Shown here piece by piece: positions 1-12,015 of a stretch of DNA of 64,000 bases. The notes beneath the pieces are model-generated. The model worked only from the letters and a program-made list of their open reading frames with translations. It ran no database searches and had not been told where the DNA came from. Origin of the DNA: Acanthosoma haemorrhoidale (lineage: Eukaryota > Arthropoda > Insecta > Hemiptera > Acanthosomatidae); assembly GCA_930367205.1 (NCBI GenBank), contig OV884015.1:1054001-1118000 (forward strand). The letters run 5' to 3'. A program made the translations under genes and the position numbers. Numbering within the stretch: position 1 is the first letter of the stretch; every line of letters begins with the position of its first letter.

Positions 1-96
1 TTCTTACGATCGTATCACATGATACAATAAGTGCCAATGATACAGCACACTATCATATTTGACATCATTTGATGTTATATTCACCCGAAACTTTCA

Positions 97-191
97 TCAT
101 ACGATCGTATCACGTGATTGAATGAGTGCCAATGATATGGCACACAATCATATTCGACATCATTTGATGTTATATTCACTCGTGACTTGAA
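97..191 (+). repeat. Representative satellite A monomer (95 bp)
   Basis: One full monomer, counted from TCATACGATC to the base before the next copy at 192. In order it holds the palindrome ATACGATCGTAT, the overlapping CACGTG-centred element, ATGAGTGCCAATGAT, the variable GCACAC/TATAC slot, ATCATATTCG, the dyad ACATCATTTGATGT, and the linker TTATATTCACTCGTGACTTGA. GC content is roughly one third. In many other copies the second palindrome extends to the perfect 14-mer GTATCACGTGATAC. Confidence 0.95.
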
Positions 192-1199
192 TCATACGAT
201 CGTATCACGTGATACCATGAGTGATAATGATTAGGCACGCTATCTTATTCGACATCATTTGATGTTATATTCACTCGAAACTTTAATCATACGATCATAT
301 CACGTGATACCATGAGTGCTAATGATTAGGCACACAATCATATTCGACATCATTTGATGTTATGTTCACGCGAAACTTTAATCATACAATCATATCACGT
401 GATTGAATGAGTGCCAATGATTAGGCACAAAATCATATTCGACATCATTTGATGTTATATTCACTAGTACCATGAATCTAACGATCGTATCACGTGATAC
501 CATGAGTGCTAATGATTAGGCACACTATCTTATTCGACATCATTTAATGTTATATTCACTCGTAACTTTAATCATACGATCGTATCACGTGATTAAATAA
601 GTGCTAATGATATGGCACACAATCATATTCGACATCATCTGATGTTATATTCACTCGTAACTTGAATCATACGATTGTATCACGTGATAAAATGAGTGCT
701 AATGATTAAGCACACTATCTTATTCGACATCATTTGATGTTATATTCACTCGTAACTTTAATCATACGATCATATCACGTGATAGAATGAGTGCCAATGA
801 TACAGCACACAATTATATTCGACATCATTCATGTTATATTCATTCGTAACTTAAATCATACGATCGTATCACGTGATACAATGAGTGCTAATGATTCGGC
901 ACACAATCATATTCCACATCATTTGATGTTATGTTTACTCGTAACTTTAATCATACGATCATATCACGTGATTGAATGAGTGCCAATGATATGGCACACA
1001 ATCATATTCGACATCATTTGATGTTATATTCACTCGTAACTTGAATCATACGACCGTATCACGTGATTGAATGAATGCCAATGATATGGCACACAATCAT
1101 ATTCGACATCATTTGATGTTATATTCACTGGTACTATGAATCGTACGATCGTATCACGTGATACCATGAGTGCTAATGATTAGGCACACTATCATATTT

Positions 1200-1240
1200 G
1201 ACATCATCTGATGTTATTGATACGGTATACGAGCATGTTT
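1200..1240 (+). repeat. 41-bp short satellite A monomer (first example)
   Basis: GACATCATCTGATG is followed directly by TTATTGATACGGTATACGAG and then the next GACATCATTT, so this step is 41 bp instead of 95. Aligned to a full monomer, 54 bp are missing, from the TTCACTCGTAAC linker through both palindromes to GTGCCAA. The same form recurs throughout the A arrays with endings GAGCATGTTT, GAGCACTTTT or CAGCATGGTT, so it is an inherited HOR component and not a local error. Confidence 0.93.
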
Positions 1241-2036
1241 GACATCATTTAATGTTATATTAACTCGTAAGTTTAATCATACGATCGTATCACGTAAAAC
1301 AATGAGTGCAAATGATACATTATACAATCATATTCAACATCATTTGATGTTATTTTCACTCGTAACTTGAATCACACGATCGTATCACGTGATAAAATGA
1401 GTTCAAATGATACGGTACACAATCATATTCGACATCATTTAATGTTATGTTTACTCGTTACTTTAATCTTACGATCGTATCACGTGATACAATGAGTGCT
1501 AATGATACAGCACACTATCATATTTGACATCATTTGATGTTATATTCACTCGTAACTTGAATCATACGATCGTATCACGTGATACTATGAGTGCTAATGA
1601 TTAGGCACACTATCTTATTTGACATCATTAGATGTTATATTCACTCGTAACTTTAATCATACGATCATATCACGTGATACAATGAGTGCTAATGATACAG
1701 CACACAATCATATTCGACATCATTTGATGTTATATTCACTCGTAACTTGAATCATACGGTCGTATCACGTGATACAAAAAGTTTAAATGATACGGTAAAC
1801 AATCATATTCGACATCATTTGATGTTATATCCATCCCAAACTTTAATCATACGATCGTATCACGTGAAACAATGAGTGCTAATGATACATTATACAATCA
1901 TATTCAAAATCATTTGATGTTATCTTCACTCGTAACTTTCATCATACGATCGTATCACGTGATACAATAAGTGCAAATGATACGGCACACTATTATATTT
2001 GACATCATTTGATGTCATATTCACTCGTAACTTTAT

Positions 2037-2052
2037 TCATACGATCGTATGA
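2037..2052. other. A-to-B satellite junction with 16-bp palindrome
   Basis: The A array stops inside a monomer after CATACGATCGTAT and runs into GATCTTTAACGTTAGCTC, where B homology begins at about ACGTTAGCTC (2059). The joint creates the perfect 16-bp palindrome TCATACGATCGTATGA, longer than the normal 12-bp one. The same junction recurs with the last A base at 8446, 12015, 15291, 57550, 59527, 62319 and 63628. Confidence 0.92.
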
Positions 2053-3450
2053 TCTTTAACGTTAGCTCTTGCCCTATTATGTTCTCCTGATACCAAAACA
2101 AAGAAAACATCTTTAAAAAGTCGAATTTTAACAAAAATGCGTATTTCATAGCTTGTACGTTAGCACCTGCCCCATTATGTTCTCCTGATACCAAAACAAG
2201 AACAATATCGTCAAAAAGTCGAATTTTTAAAAAATGCGTATTTCATAGCTAGTACGTCAGCTCCTGCCCCATTATGTTCTCCTGATATGAAAACAACAAA
2301 AATATCGTCAAAAAGTCGAATTTTTAAAAAAATGGGTATTTCATAGCTGGCACGTTAGCTCCTGCTCTTTTATGTTCTCCTGATACCAAAACAAAGAAAA
2401 TATCGTCTAAAATTCAAATTTTTACAAAAATGCGTTTTTTATAGCTGGTACGTTACCTCCTACCCTATTATGTTCTCCTGATACGAAAACCAGGAAAATA
2501 TCGTCAAAAAGTCGATTTTTTAAAAAATGGGTATTTCATAGCTTGTACGTTAGCTCCTGTCCCATTATGTTCTCCTGATACCAAAACAAGGAAAATATCG
2601 TCAAAAAGTCGAATTTTTAAAAAATGCGTATTTCATAGCTAGTACGTCAGCTCCTGCCCCATTATGTTCTCCTGATATGAAAACCACAAAAATATCGTCA
2701 AAAAGTCGAATTTTTAAAAAAATGGGTATTTCATAGCTGGCACGTTAGCTCCTGCTCTTTTATGTTCTCCTGATACCAAAACAAAGAAAATATCGTCTAA
2801 AATTCAAATTTTTACAAAAATGCGTTTTTTATAGCTGGTACGTTACCTCCTACCCTATTATGTTCTCCTGATACGAAAACCAGGAAAATATCGTCAAAAA
2901 GTCGATTTTTTAAAAAATGCGTATTTCATAGCTAGTACGTCAGCTCCCGCCCCATTATGTTCTCCTGATACCAAAACAAAGAAAATATCGTCTAAAATTC
3001 AAATTTTTACAAAAATGCGTTTTTTATAGCTGGTACGTTAGCTCCTAACCTATTATGTTCTCCTGATACGAAAACCAGAAAAATATCGTCAAATAAGTCG
3101 ATTTTTTAAAAAATGCGTATTTCATAGCTAGTACGGCAGCTCCTGCCCCATTATGTTCTCCTGATACCTAAACGAGAAAATATCGTCAAAAAGTTGAATT
3201 TTTAAAAAAAATGCGTATTTCTTAGCTAGTACGTTAGCTCCTGCCTTATTATGTTCTCCTGATACCAAAACGAAGAAAATGTCATCAAAAAGTTAAATTT
3301 TTTTAAAAAAGAGTATTTTATAGCTGGTACGTTAGCTTCTGAACAATTATGATTTCCTCATACCAAAACAAGAAAAATATCGTCAAAAAGTCGAATTTTA
3401 AAAAAATGCGTATTTTATAGCTGGTACAATAATTCCTGCCCTATTATGTT
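2051..3450 (+). repeat. Satellite B block 1 (~97-98 bp monomer)
   Basis: About 14 tandem monomers. TCTCCTGATA recurs at 2181, 2278 and 2376, giving steps of 97 and 98. Each monomer carries ACGTTAGCTCC, CCATTATGTTCTCCTGATAC, an A-rich stretch, ATATCGTCAAAAAGTCGA, a T-run/A-run pair, and TGCGTATTTCATAGCT. AAAAAGTCGAATTTTT is a near-perfect dyad centred on TCGA. A four-monomer segment is duplicated inside the block: CCTGATATGAAAAC occurs at 2281 and 2671, 390 bp apart. No coding sequence is supported. Confidence 0.96.
2181..2277 (+). repeat. Representative satellite B monomer (97 bp)
   Basis: Measured from one TCTCCTGATA to the base before the next. Length is less fixed than in satellite A (97-98 bp here). 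The differences fall in A and T homopolymer runs and, in some blocks, in a 4-bp duplication giving CTGCCCGCCCC. Apart from the word TTATGTT, no similarity to satellite A is evident by eye. Confidence 0.9.
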
Positions 3451-3480
3451 AACTCGTAGCTTTGATCATACGATCGTATC
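3441..3480. other. B-to-A satellite junction
   Basis: B sequence CTGCCCTATTATGTT changes at 3450/3451 to AACTCGTAGCTTTGATCATA, which is A-type (normal A: ACTCGTAACTTTAATCATA). B monomers and some A monomers (GATGTTATGTTTACTCG) share TTATGTT at exactly this point. The same joint is found with A starting at 10141, 13417, 16986, 58264, 60730 and 62840. Confidence 0.9.
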
Positions 3481-6400
3481 ACGTAATATAATGAGTGCTA
3501 ATGATACATTATACAATCATATTCAACATCATTTGATGTTATCTTCACTCGTAACTTTCATCATACGATCGTATCACGTGATACTATGAGTGCTAATGAT
3601 TAGGCACACTATCTTATTTGACATCTATAGATGTTATATTCACTCGTAACTTTAATCATACGATCATATCACGTGATACAATGAGTGCTACTGATACAGC
3701 ACACAATCATATTCGACATCATTTGATGTTATATTCACTCGTAACTTTAATCATACGATCGTATCACGTGAAACAACGAGTGCTAATGATACATTATACA
3801 ATCATATTCAACATCATTTAATGTTATATTCACGAGAAACTTTAATCATACGATCGTATCACGTGATTGAATGAGTGCCAATGATATGGCACACAATCAA
3901 ATTCGACATCATTTGATGGTATATTCACACGTAACTTTATTCTTACGATCGTATCACATGATATAATGAGTGCCAATGATACAGCACACTATCATATTTG
4001 ACATCATTTGACGTTATGTTCACGCGAAACTTTAATCATACAATCATATCACGTGATTGAATGAGTGCCAATGATTAGGCACACAATCATATTCGACATC
4101 ATTTGATGTTATGTTCACGCGAAACATGAATCATACGATTGTAACACGTGATACAATGAGTTCAAATGATACTGTACACAATCATATTCGACATCATTTG
4201 ATGTTATGTTCACTCGTAACTTGAATCATACGATTGTATCACGTGATACAATGAGTGCTAATGATACAGCACACAATCATATTCGACATCATTTGATGTT
4301 ATATTCACTCGTAACATGAATCATACGACCGTATAACGTGATTGAATGAATGCCAATGATATGGCACAACATCATATTCGACATCATTTGATGTTATATT
4401 CACTAGTACCATGAATCTTACGATCGTATCACTTGATACCATGAGTGCTAATGATTAGGCACACTATCTTATTCGACATCATTTAATGTTATATTCACTC
4501 GTAACTTTAATCATACGATCGTATCACGTGATTGAATAAGTGCTAATGATATAGCACACAATCATATTCGACATCATCTGATGTTATATTCACTCGTAAC
4601 TTGAATCATACGATTGTATCACGTGATAAGATGAGTGCTAATGATTAAGCACACTAACTTATTTGACATCATTTGATGTTATATTCACTCGTAACTTTAA
4701 TCATACGATCATATCACGTGATAGAATGAGTGCCAATGATACAGCACACAATTATATTCGACATCATTCATGTTATATTCATTCGTAACTTAAATCATAC
4801 GATCGTATCACGTGATACAATAAGTTCAAATGATGCAGTACACAATCATATTCGACATCATTTGATGTTATATTTACTCGTAACTTTTCTCATACGATCG
4901 TATCACGTGAAACAATGAGTGCTAATGATACATTATACAATCATATTCAACATCATTTGATGTTATATTCACTCGTAACTTGAATCATACGATCGTATCA
5001 CGTGATACAATGAGTGCCAATGATACGGCACACTATCATATTCGACATCATTTGATGTTATATTTACTCGTAACTTCAATCTTACGATCGTATCAAATGA
5101 TACAATAAGTGCCAATGATACAGCACACTATCATATTTGACATCATTTGATGTTATATTCACCCGAAACTTTAATCATACAATCATATCACGTGATTGAA
5201 TGAGTGCCAATGATTAGGCACACTATCTTATTTGACATCATTAGATGTTATATTCACTCGTAACTTTAATCATACGATCATATCACGTGATTGAATGAAT
5301 GCCAATGATATGGCACACAATCATATTCGACATCATTTGATGTTATGTTCACGCGAAACTTTAATCATACGATTGTAACACGTGATACAATGAGTTCAAA
5401 TGATACGGTACACAATCATATTCCACATCATTTGATGTTATGTTTACTCGTAACTTTAATTATACGATCATATCACGTGATTGAATGAGTGCCAATGATA
5501 TGACACACAATCATATTCGACATCATTTGATGTTATATTCACTCGTAACTTGAATCATACGATTGTATCACGTGATACAATGAGTGCTAATGATACAGCA
5601 CACAATCATATTTGACATCATTTTATGTTATATTCTCTCGTAACTCTAATCATACGACCGTATCACGTGATTGAATGAATGCCAATGATATGGCACACAA
5701 TCATATTCGACATCATTTGATGTTATATTCACTGGTACCATGAATCATACGATCGTATCACGTGATACCATGAGTGCTAATGATTAGGCACACTATCATA
5801 TTTGACATCATCTGATGTTATTGATACGGTATACGAGCATGTTTGACATCATTTAATGATATATTAACTCGTAAGTTTAATCATACGATCGTATCACGTA
5901 AAACAATGAGTGCCAATGATACATTATACAATCATATTCAACATCATTTGATGTTATATTCACTCGTAACTTGAATCACACGATCGTATCACGTGATACA
6001 ATGAGTTCAAATGATACGGTACACAATCATATTTGACATCATTTGATGTTATATTCACTCGTAAGTTTAATCATACGATCGTATCACGTGATACAATGAG
6101 TGCCAATGATACATTATACAATCATATTCAACATCATTTGATGTTATCTTCACTCGTAACTTTCATCATACGATCGTATCACGTGATATAATGAGTGCCA
6201 ATGATACGGTACACTATCATAATCGACATCATCTGATGTTATTGATACGGTATACCAGCATGGTTGACATCATTTAATGTTATATTCACTCGTAAGTTTA
6301 ATCATACGATCGTATCACGTGATACAATGAGTGCCAATGATACATTATACAATCATATTCAACATCATTTGATGTTATATTTACTTGTAACTTTCATCAT

Positions 6401-8446
6401 ACGATCGTATCACGTGATACAATGAGTGCCAATGATACGGCACACTATCATATTCGACTTCATTTGATGGTATATTTACTCGTAACTTTAATCATACGAT
6501 CGTATCACGTGAAACAACGAGTGCTAATGATACATTATACAATCATATTCAACATCATTTAATGTTATATTCACGCGAAACTTTAATCATACGATCGTAT
6601 CACGTGATTGAATGATTGCCAATGATAGGGCTCACAATCAAATTCGACATCATTTGATGGTATATTCACTCGTAACTTTATTCTTACGATCGTATCACAT
6701 GATACAATAAGTGCCAATGATACTGCACACTATCATATTTGACATCATTTGATGTTATATTCACCCGAAACTTTCATCATACGATCGTATCACGTGATTG
6801 AATGAGTGCCAATGATATGGCATACAATCATATTCGACATCATTTGATGTTATATTCACTCGTGACTTGAATCATACGATCGTATCACGTGATACCATGA
6901 GTGATAATGATTAGGCACACTATCTTATTCGACATCATTTGATGTTATATTCACTCGAAACTTTAATCATACGATCATATCACGTGATACCATGAGTGCT
7001 AATGATTAGGCACACAATCATATTCGACATCATTTGATGTTATGTTCACGCGAAACTTTAATCATACAATCATATCACGTGATTGAATGAGTGCCAATGA
7101 TTAGGCACACAATCATATTCGACATCATTTGATGTTATGTTCACGCGAAACTTGAATCATACGATTGTAACACGTGATACAATGAATTCAAATGATACGG
7201 TACACAATCATATTCCACATCATTTGATGTTATGTTTACTCGTAACTTTAATTATACGATCATATCACGTGATTGAATGAGTGCCAATGATATGACACAC
7301 AATCATATTCGACATCATTTGATGTTATATTCACTCGTAACTTGAATCATACGATCGTATCACGTGATACAATGAGTGCTAATGATACAGCACACAATCA
7401 TATTCGACATCATTTGATGTTATATTCACTGGTACCATGAATCATACGATCGTATCACGTGATACCATGAGTGCTAATGATTAGGCACACTATCATATTT
7501 GACATCATCTGATGTTATTGATACGGTATACGAGCACTTTTGACATCATTTAATGTGATATTAACTCGTAAGTTCAATCATACGATCGTATCACGTAAAA
7601 CAATGAGTGCCAATGATACATTATACAATCATATTCAACATCATTTGATGTTTTATTCACTCGTAACTTGAATCACACGATCGTATCACGTGATACAATG
7701 AGTTCAAATGATACGGTACACAATCATATTCGACATCATTTGATGTTATGTTTACTCCTTACTTTAATCTTACGATCGTATCACGTGATACAATGAGTGC
7801 TAATGATACAGCACACTATCATATTTGACATCATTTGATGTTATATTCACTCGTACTTTGAATCATACGATCGTATCACGTGATACTATGAGTGCTAATG
7901 ATTAGGCACACTATCTTATTTGACATCATTAGATGTTATATTCACTCGTAACTTTAATCATACGATCATATCACGTGATTGAATGAGTGCCAATGATATG
8001 GCACACAATCATATTCGACATCATTTGATGTTATATTCACTGGTACTATGAATCATATGATCGTATCACGTGATACCATGAGTGCTAATGATACAGCACA
8101 CAATCTTATTCGACATTATTTGATGTTATATTCACTCGTAACTTGAATCATACGATCGTATCACGTGATACAATAAGTTTAAATGATACGGTAAACAATC
8201 ATATTCGACATCATTTGATGTTATATCCATCCCTAACTTTAATCATACGATCGTATCACGTGATACAATGAGTGCCAATGATACATTATACAATCCTATT
8301 CAAAATCATTTGATGTTATCTTCACTCGTAACTTTCATCATACGATCGTATCACGTGATACAATAAGTGCAAATGATACGGCACACTATCATATTTGACA
8401 TCATTTGATGTCATATTCACTCGTAAATTTATTCATACGATCGTAT
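3451..8446 (+). repeat. Satellite A block 2
   Basis: 4996 bp of 95-bp monomers. The length equals 51 full monomers, three 41-bp short monomers (near 5815, 6240 and 7510) and the 29-bp block remainder, minus one base. That base is the deletion seen in the CATTCATG monomer near 4768. The right part (from about 7000) closely matches the A blocks at 10141-12015 and 13417-15291. The monomer at about 4728-4775 is an uninterrupted copy of the site where the LINE inserted at 18655. No gene seen. Confidence 0.96.
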
Positions 8447-10140
8447 GATCTTTAACGTTAGCTCTTGCCCTATTATGTTCTCCTGATACCAAAACAAAGA
8501 AAACATCTTTAAAAAGTCGAATCTTAACAAAAATGCGTATTTCATAGCTTGTACGTTAGCACCGGCCCCATTATGTTCTCCTGATACCAAAACAAGAAAA
8601 ATATCGTCAAAAAGTCGAATTTTTACAAAAATGCGTATTTAGAGCTAGTACGTTAGCTCCTGTCCCGTTATGTTCTCCTGATACCAAAACAAAAAAAATA
8701 TCGTTCAAAAGTCAAATTTTTACAAAAAGGCGTATTTCATAGCTTGTACGTTAGCACCTGCCCCATTATGTTCTCCTGATACCAAAACAAGAAAAACATC
8801 GTCAAAAAGTCGAATTTTTAAAAAATGCGTATTTCATAGCTAGTACGTCAGCTTCTGCCCCATTATGTTCTCCTGATACGAAAACAAGAAAAATATCGTC
8901 AAAAAGTCGAATTTTTACAAAAATGCGTATTTAGAGCTAGTACGTTAGCTCCTGTCCCGTTATGTTCTCCTGATACCAAAACAAAAAAAATATCGTTCAA
9001 AAGTCAAATTTTTACAAAAATGCGTATTTCATAGCTGGTACGTTAGCTCCTGCCCTATTATGTTCTCCTGATACGAAAACGAAAAAAATATCGTCAAAAA
9101 GTTGAATTTTTCAAAAATGCGTATTTCATAGCTAGTATGTTAGCTCCTGCCCCATTATGTTCTCCTGATACCAAAACCAGGAAAATATCGTCAAAAAGTT
9201 GAATTTTTAAAAAATGGGTATTTCTTAGCTGGTACGTTAGCTCCTGTCCCATTATGTTCTCCTGATGCCAAAACAAGGAAAATATCGTCAAAAAGTGGAA
9301 TTTTTAAAAAATGCGTATTTCATAGCTAGTACGTCAGCTCCTGCCCGCCCCATTATGTTTTCCTGATACGAAAACAACAAAAATATCGTCAAAAAGTCGA
9401 ATTTTTAAAAAAATGGGTATTTCATAGCTGGCACGTTAGCTCCTGCTCTTTTATGTTCTCCTGATACCAAAACAAAGAAAATATCGTCTAAAATTCAAAT
9501 TTTTACAAAAATGCGTTTTTTATAGCTGGTACGTTACCTCCTACCCTATTATGTTCTCCTGATACGAAAACCAGGAAAATATCGTCAAAAAGTCGATTTT
9601 TTAAAAAATGCGTATTTCATAGCCAGTACGTCAGCTCCTGCCCCATTATGTTCTCCTGATACCAAAACAAAGAAAATATCGTCTAAAATTCAAATTTTTA
9701 CAAAAATGCGTTTTTTATAGCTGGTACGTTAGCTCCTACCCTATTATGTTCTCCTGATACGAAAACCAGAAAAATATCGTCAAAAAGTCGATTTTTTAAA
9801 AAATGCGTATTTCATAGCTAGTACGGCAGCTTCTGCCCCATTATGTTCTCCTGATACCTAAACAAGAAAATATCGTCAAAAAGTTGAATTTTTAAAAAAA
9901 ATGCGTATTTCTTAGCTAGTACGTTAGCTCCTGCCTTATTATGTTCTCCTGATACCAAAACAAAGAAAATGTCATCAAAAAGTTAAATTTTTTTAAAAAA
10001 GAGTATTTTATAGCTGGTATGTTAGCTTCTGAACAATTATGATTTCCTCATACAAAAACAAGAAAAATATCGTCAAAAAGTCGAATTTTAAAAAAATGCG
10101 TATTTTATAGCTTGTACAATAATTCCTGCCCTATTCTGTT
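8447..10140 (+). repeat. Satellite B block 2
   Basis: 1694 bp, about 17 monomers. It is marked by the 4-bp duplication CTGCCCGCCCC near 9345, which also occurs in the B blocks at 12016 and 15292. It has the same length as the block at 15292-16985 and looks nearly identical to it. It starts with the shared A-to-B joint and ends with the shared B-to-A joint (here CTATTCTGTT before AACTCG). Open frames of about 65 codons on the minus strand are repeat artefacts. Confidence 0.96.
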
Positions 10141-12015
10141 AACTCGTAGCTTTGATCATACGATCGTATCACGTAATATAATGAGTGCTAATGATACATT
10201 ATACAATCATATTCAACATCATTTGATGTTATCTTCACTCGTAACTTTCATCATACGATTGTATCACGTGATACAATGAGTGCCAATGATACAGTACACT
10301 ATCATATTCGACATCATTTGATGTTATATTCACTCGTGGCTTCAATCATACGATCGCATCACGTGATATAATGAGTGGCAATGATGCGGTACACTATCAT
10401 ATTCCACATCATTTGATGTTATGTTTACTCGTAACTTTAATCATACGATCGTATCACGTGATTGAATGAGTGCCAATGATATGGCACACAATCAAATTCG
10501 ACATTATTTGGTGTTATATTCACTCGTAACTTGAATCACACGATCATATCACGTGATACCATGAGTGCTAATGATTAGGCACACAATCATATTCGACATC
10601 ATTTGATGTTATGTTCACGCGAAACTTTAATCATACAATCATATCACGTGATTGAATGAGTGCCAATGATTAGGCACACAATCATATTCGACATCATTTG
10701 ATGTTATGTTCACGCGAAACTTGAATCATACGATTGTAACACGTGATACAATGAATTCAAATGATACGGTACACAATCATATTCCACATCATTTGATGTT
10801 ATGTTTACTCGTAACTTTAATTATACGATCATATCACGTGATTGAATGAGTGCCAATGATATGACACACAATCATATTCGACATCATTTGATGTTATATT
10901 CACTCCTAACTTGAATCATACGATTGTATCACGTGATACAATGAGTGCTAATGATACAGCACACAATCATATTCGACATCATTTGATGTTATATTCACTG
11001 GTACCATGAATCATACGATCGTATCACGTGATACCATGAGTGCTAATGATTAGGCACACTATCATATTTGACATCATCTGATGTTATTGATACGGTATAC
11101 GAGCACTTTTGACATCATTTAATGTGATATTAACTCGTAAGTTCAATCATACGATCGTATCACGTAAAACAATGAGTGCCAATGATACATTATACAATCA
11201 TATTCAACATCATTTGATGTTTTATTCACTCGTAACTTGAATCACACGATCGTATCACGTGATACAATGAGTTCAAATGATACGGTACACAATCATATTC
11301 GACATCATTTGATGTTATGTTTACTCCTTACTTTAATCTTACGATCGTATCACGTGATACAATGAGTGCTAATGATACAGCACACTATCATATTTGACAT
11401 CATTTGATGTTATATTCACTCGTACTTTGAATCATACGATCGTATCACGTGATACTAAGAGTGCTAATGATTAGGCACACTATCTTATTTGACATCATTA
11501 GATGTTATATTCACTCGTAACTTTAATCATACGATCATATCACGTGATTGAATGAATGCCAATGATATGGCACACAATCATATTCGACATCATTTGATGT
11601 TATATTCACTGGTACTATGAATCATATGATCGTATCACGTGATACCATGAGTGCTAATGATACAGCACACAATCTTATTCGACATTATTTGATGTTATAT
11701 TCACTCGTAACTTGAATCATACGATCGTATCACGTGATACAATAAGTTTAAATGATACGGTAAACAATCATATTCGACATCATTTGATGTTATATCCATC
11801 CCAAACTTTAATCATACGATCGTATCACGTGAAACAATGAGTGCCAATGATACATTATACAATCCTATTCAAAATCATTTGATGTTATCTTCACTCGTAA
11901 CTTTCATCATACGATCGTATCACGTGATACAATAAGTGCAAATGATACGGCACACTATCATATTTGACATCATTTGATGTCATATTCACTCGTAAATTTA
12001 TTCATACGATCGTAT
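10141..12015 (+). repeat. Satellite A block 3
   Basis: 1875 bp = 19 full monomers + one 41-bp short monomer (near 11085) + 29 bp. It is the same length as block 4 and very nearly the same sequence. One difference seen is CACTCCTAAC near 10905 against CACTCGTAAC near 14182. With the B block that follows it forms a composite repeat unit. No gene seen. Confidence 0.96.

Larger units (their letters stand above)
1..2050 (+). repeat. Satellite A block 1 (95-bp monomer)
   Basis: This is a tandem array of about 21 monomers with a strict 95-bp step: the word TCATACGATC recurs at 97, 192 and 287. The window opens inside a monomer. One 41-bp short monomer lies at 1200-1240. One monomer near 829 has a 1-bp deletion (CATTCATG for CATTTGATG) that also marks copies near 4768, 18018 and 24050. 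Monomers differ mainly in a variable slot after AATGAT (for example ACAGCACAC, TAGGCACAC, ACGGTACAC, ACATTATAC, ATGGCACAC). The order of these variants gives the higher-order pattern. No coding sequence is supported here. Confidence 0.97.

Noticed and set aside
791..979. Plus-strand open frames of 62-67 codons recurring in satellite A (also near 3618, 4730, 17980, 30459, 33011, 34993, 41658, 44210, 50970)
   Set aside because: They span about two 95-bp monomers. Because 95 is not a multiple of three the frame changes in each monomer, and a stop follows. They recur only because the HOR recurs, and some begin at TTG. No sign of a gene.
9094..9291. Minus-strand 65-codon frames in satellite B (also 12663 and 15939)
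   Set aside because: Two 97-98 bp monomers read through by chance; the protein is itself a shifted repeat, and the frame is lost in neighbouring monomers.
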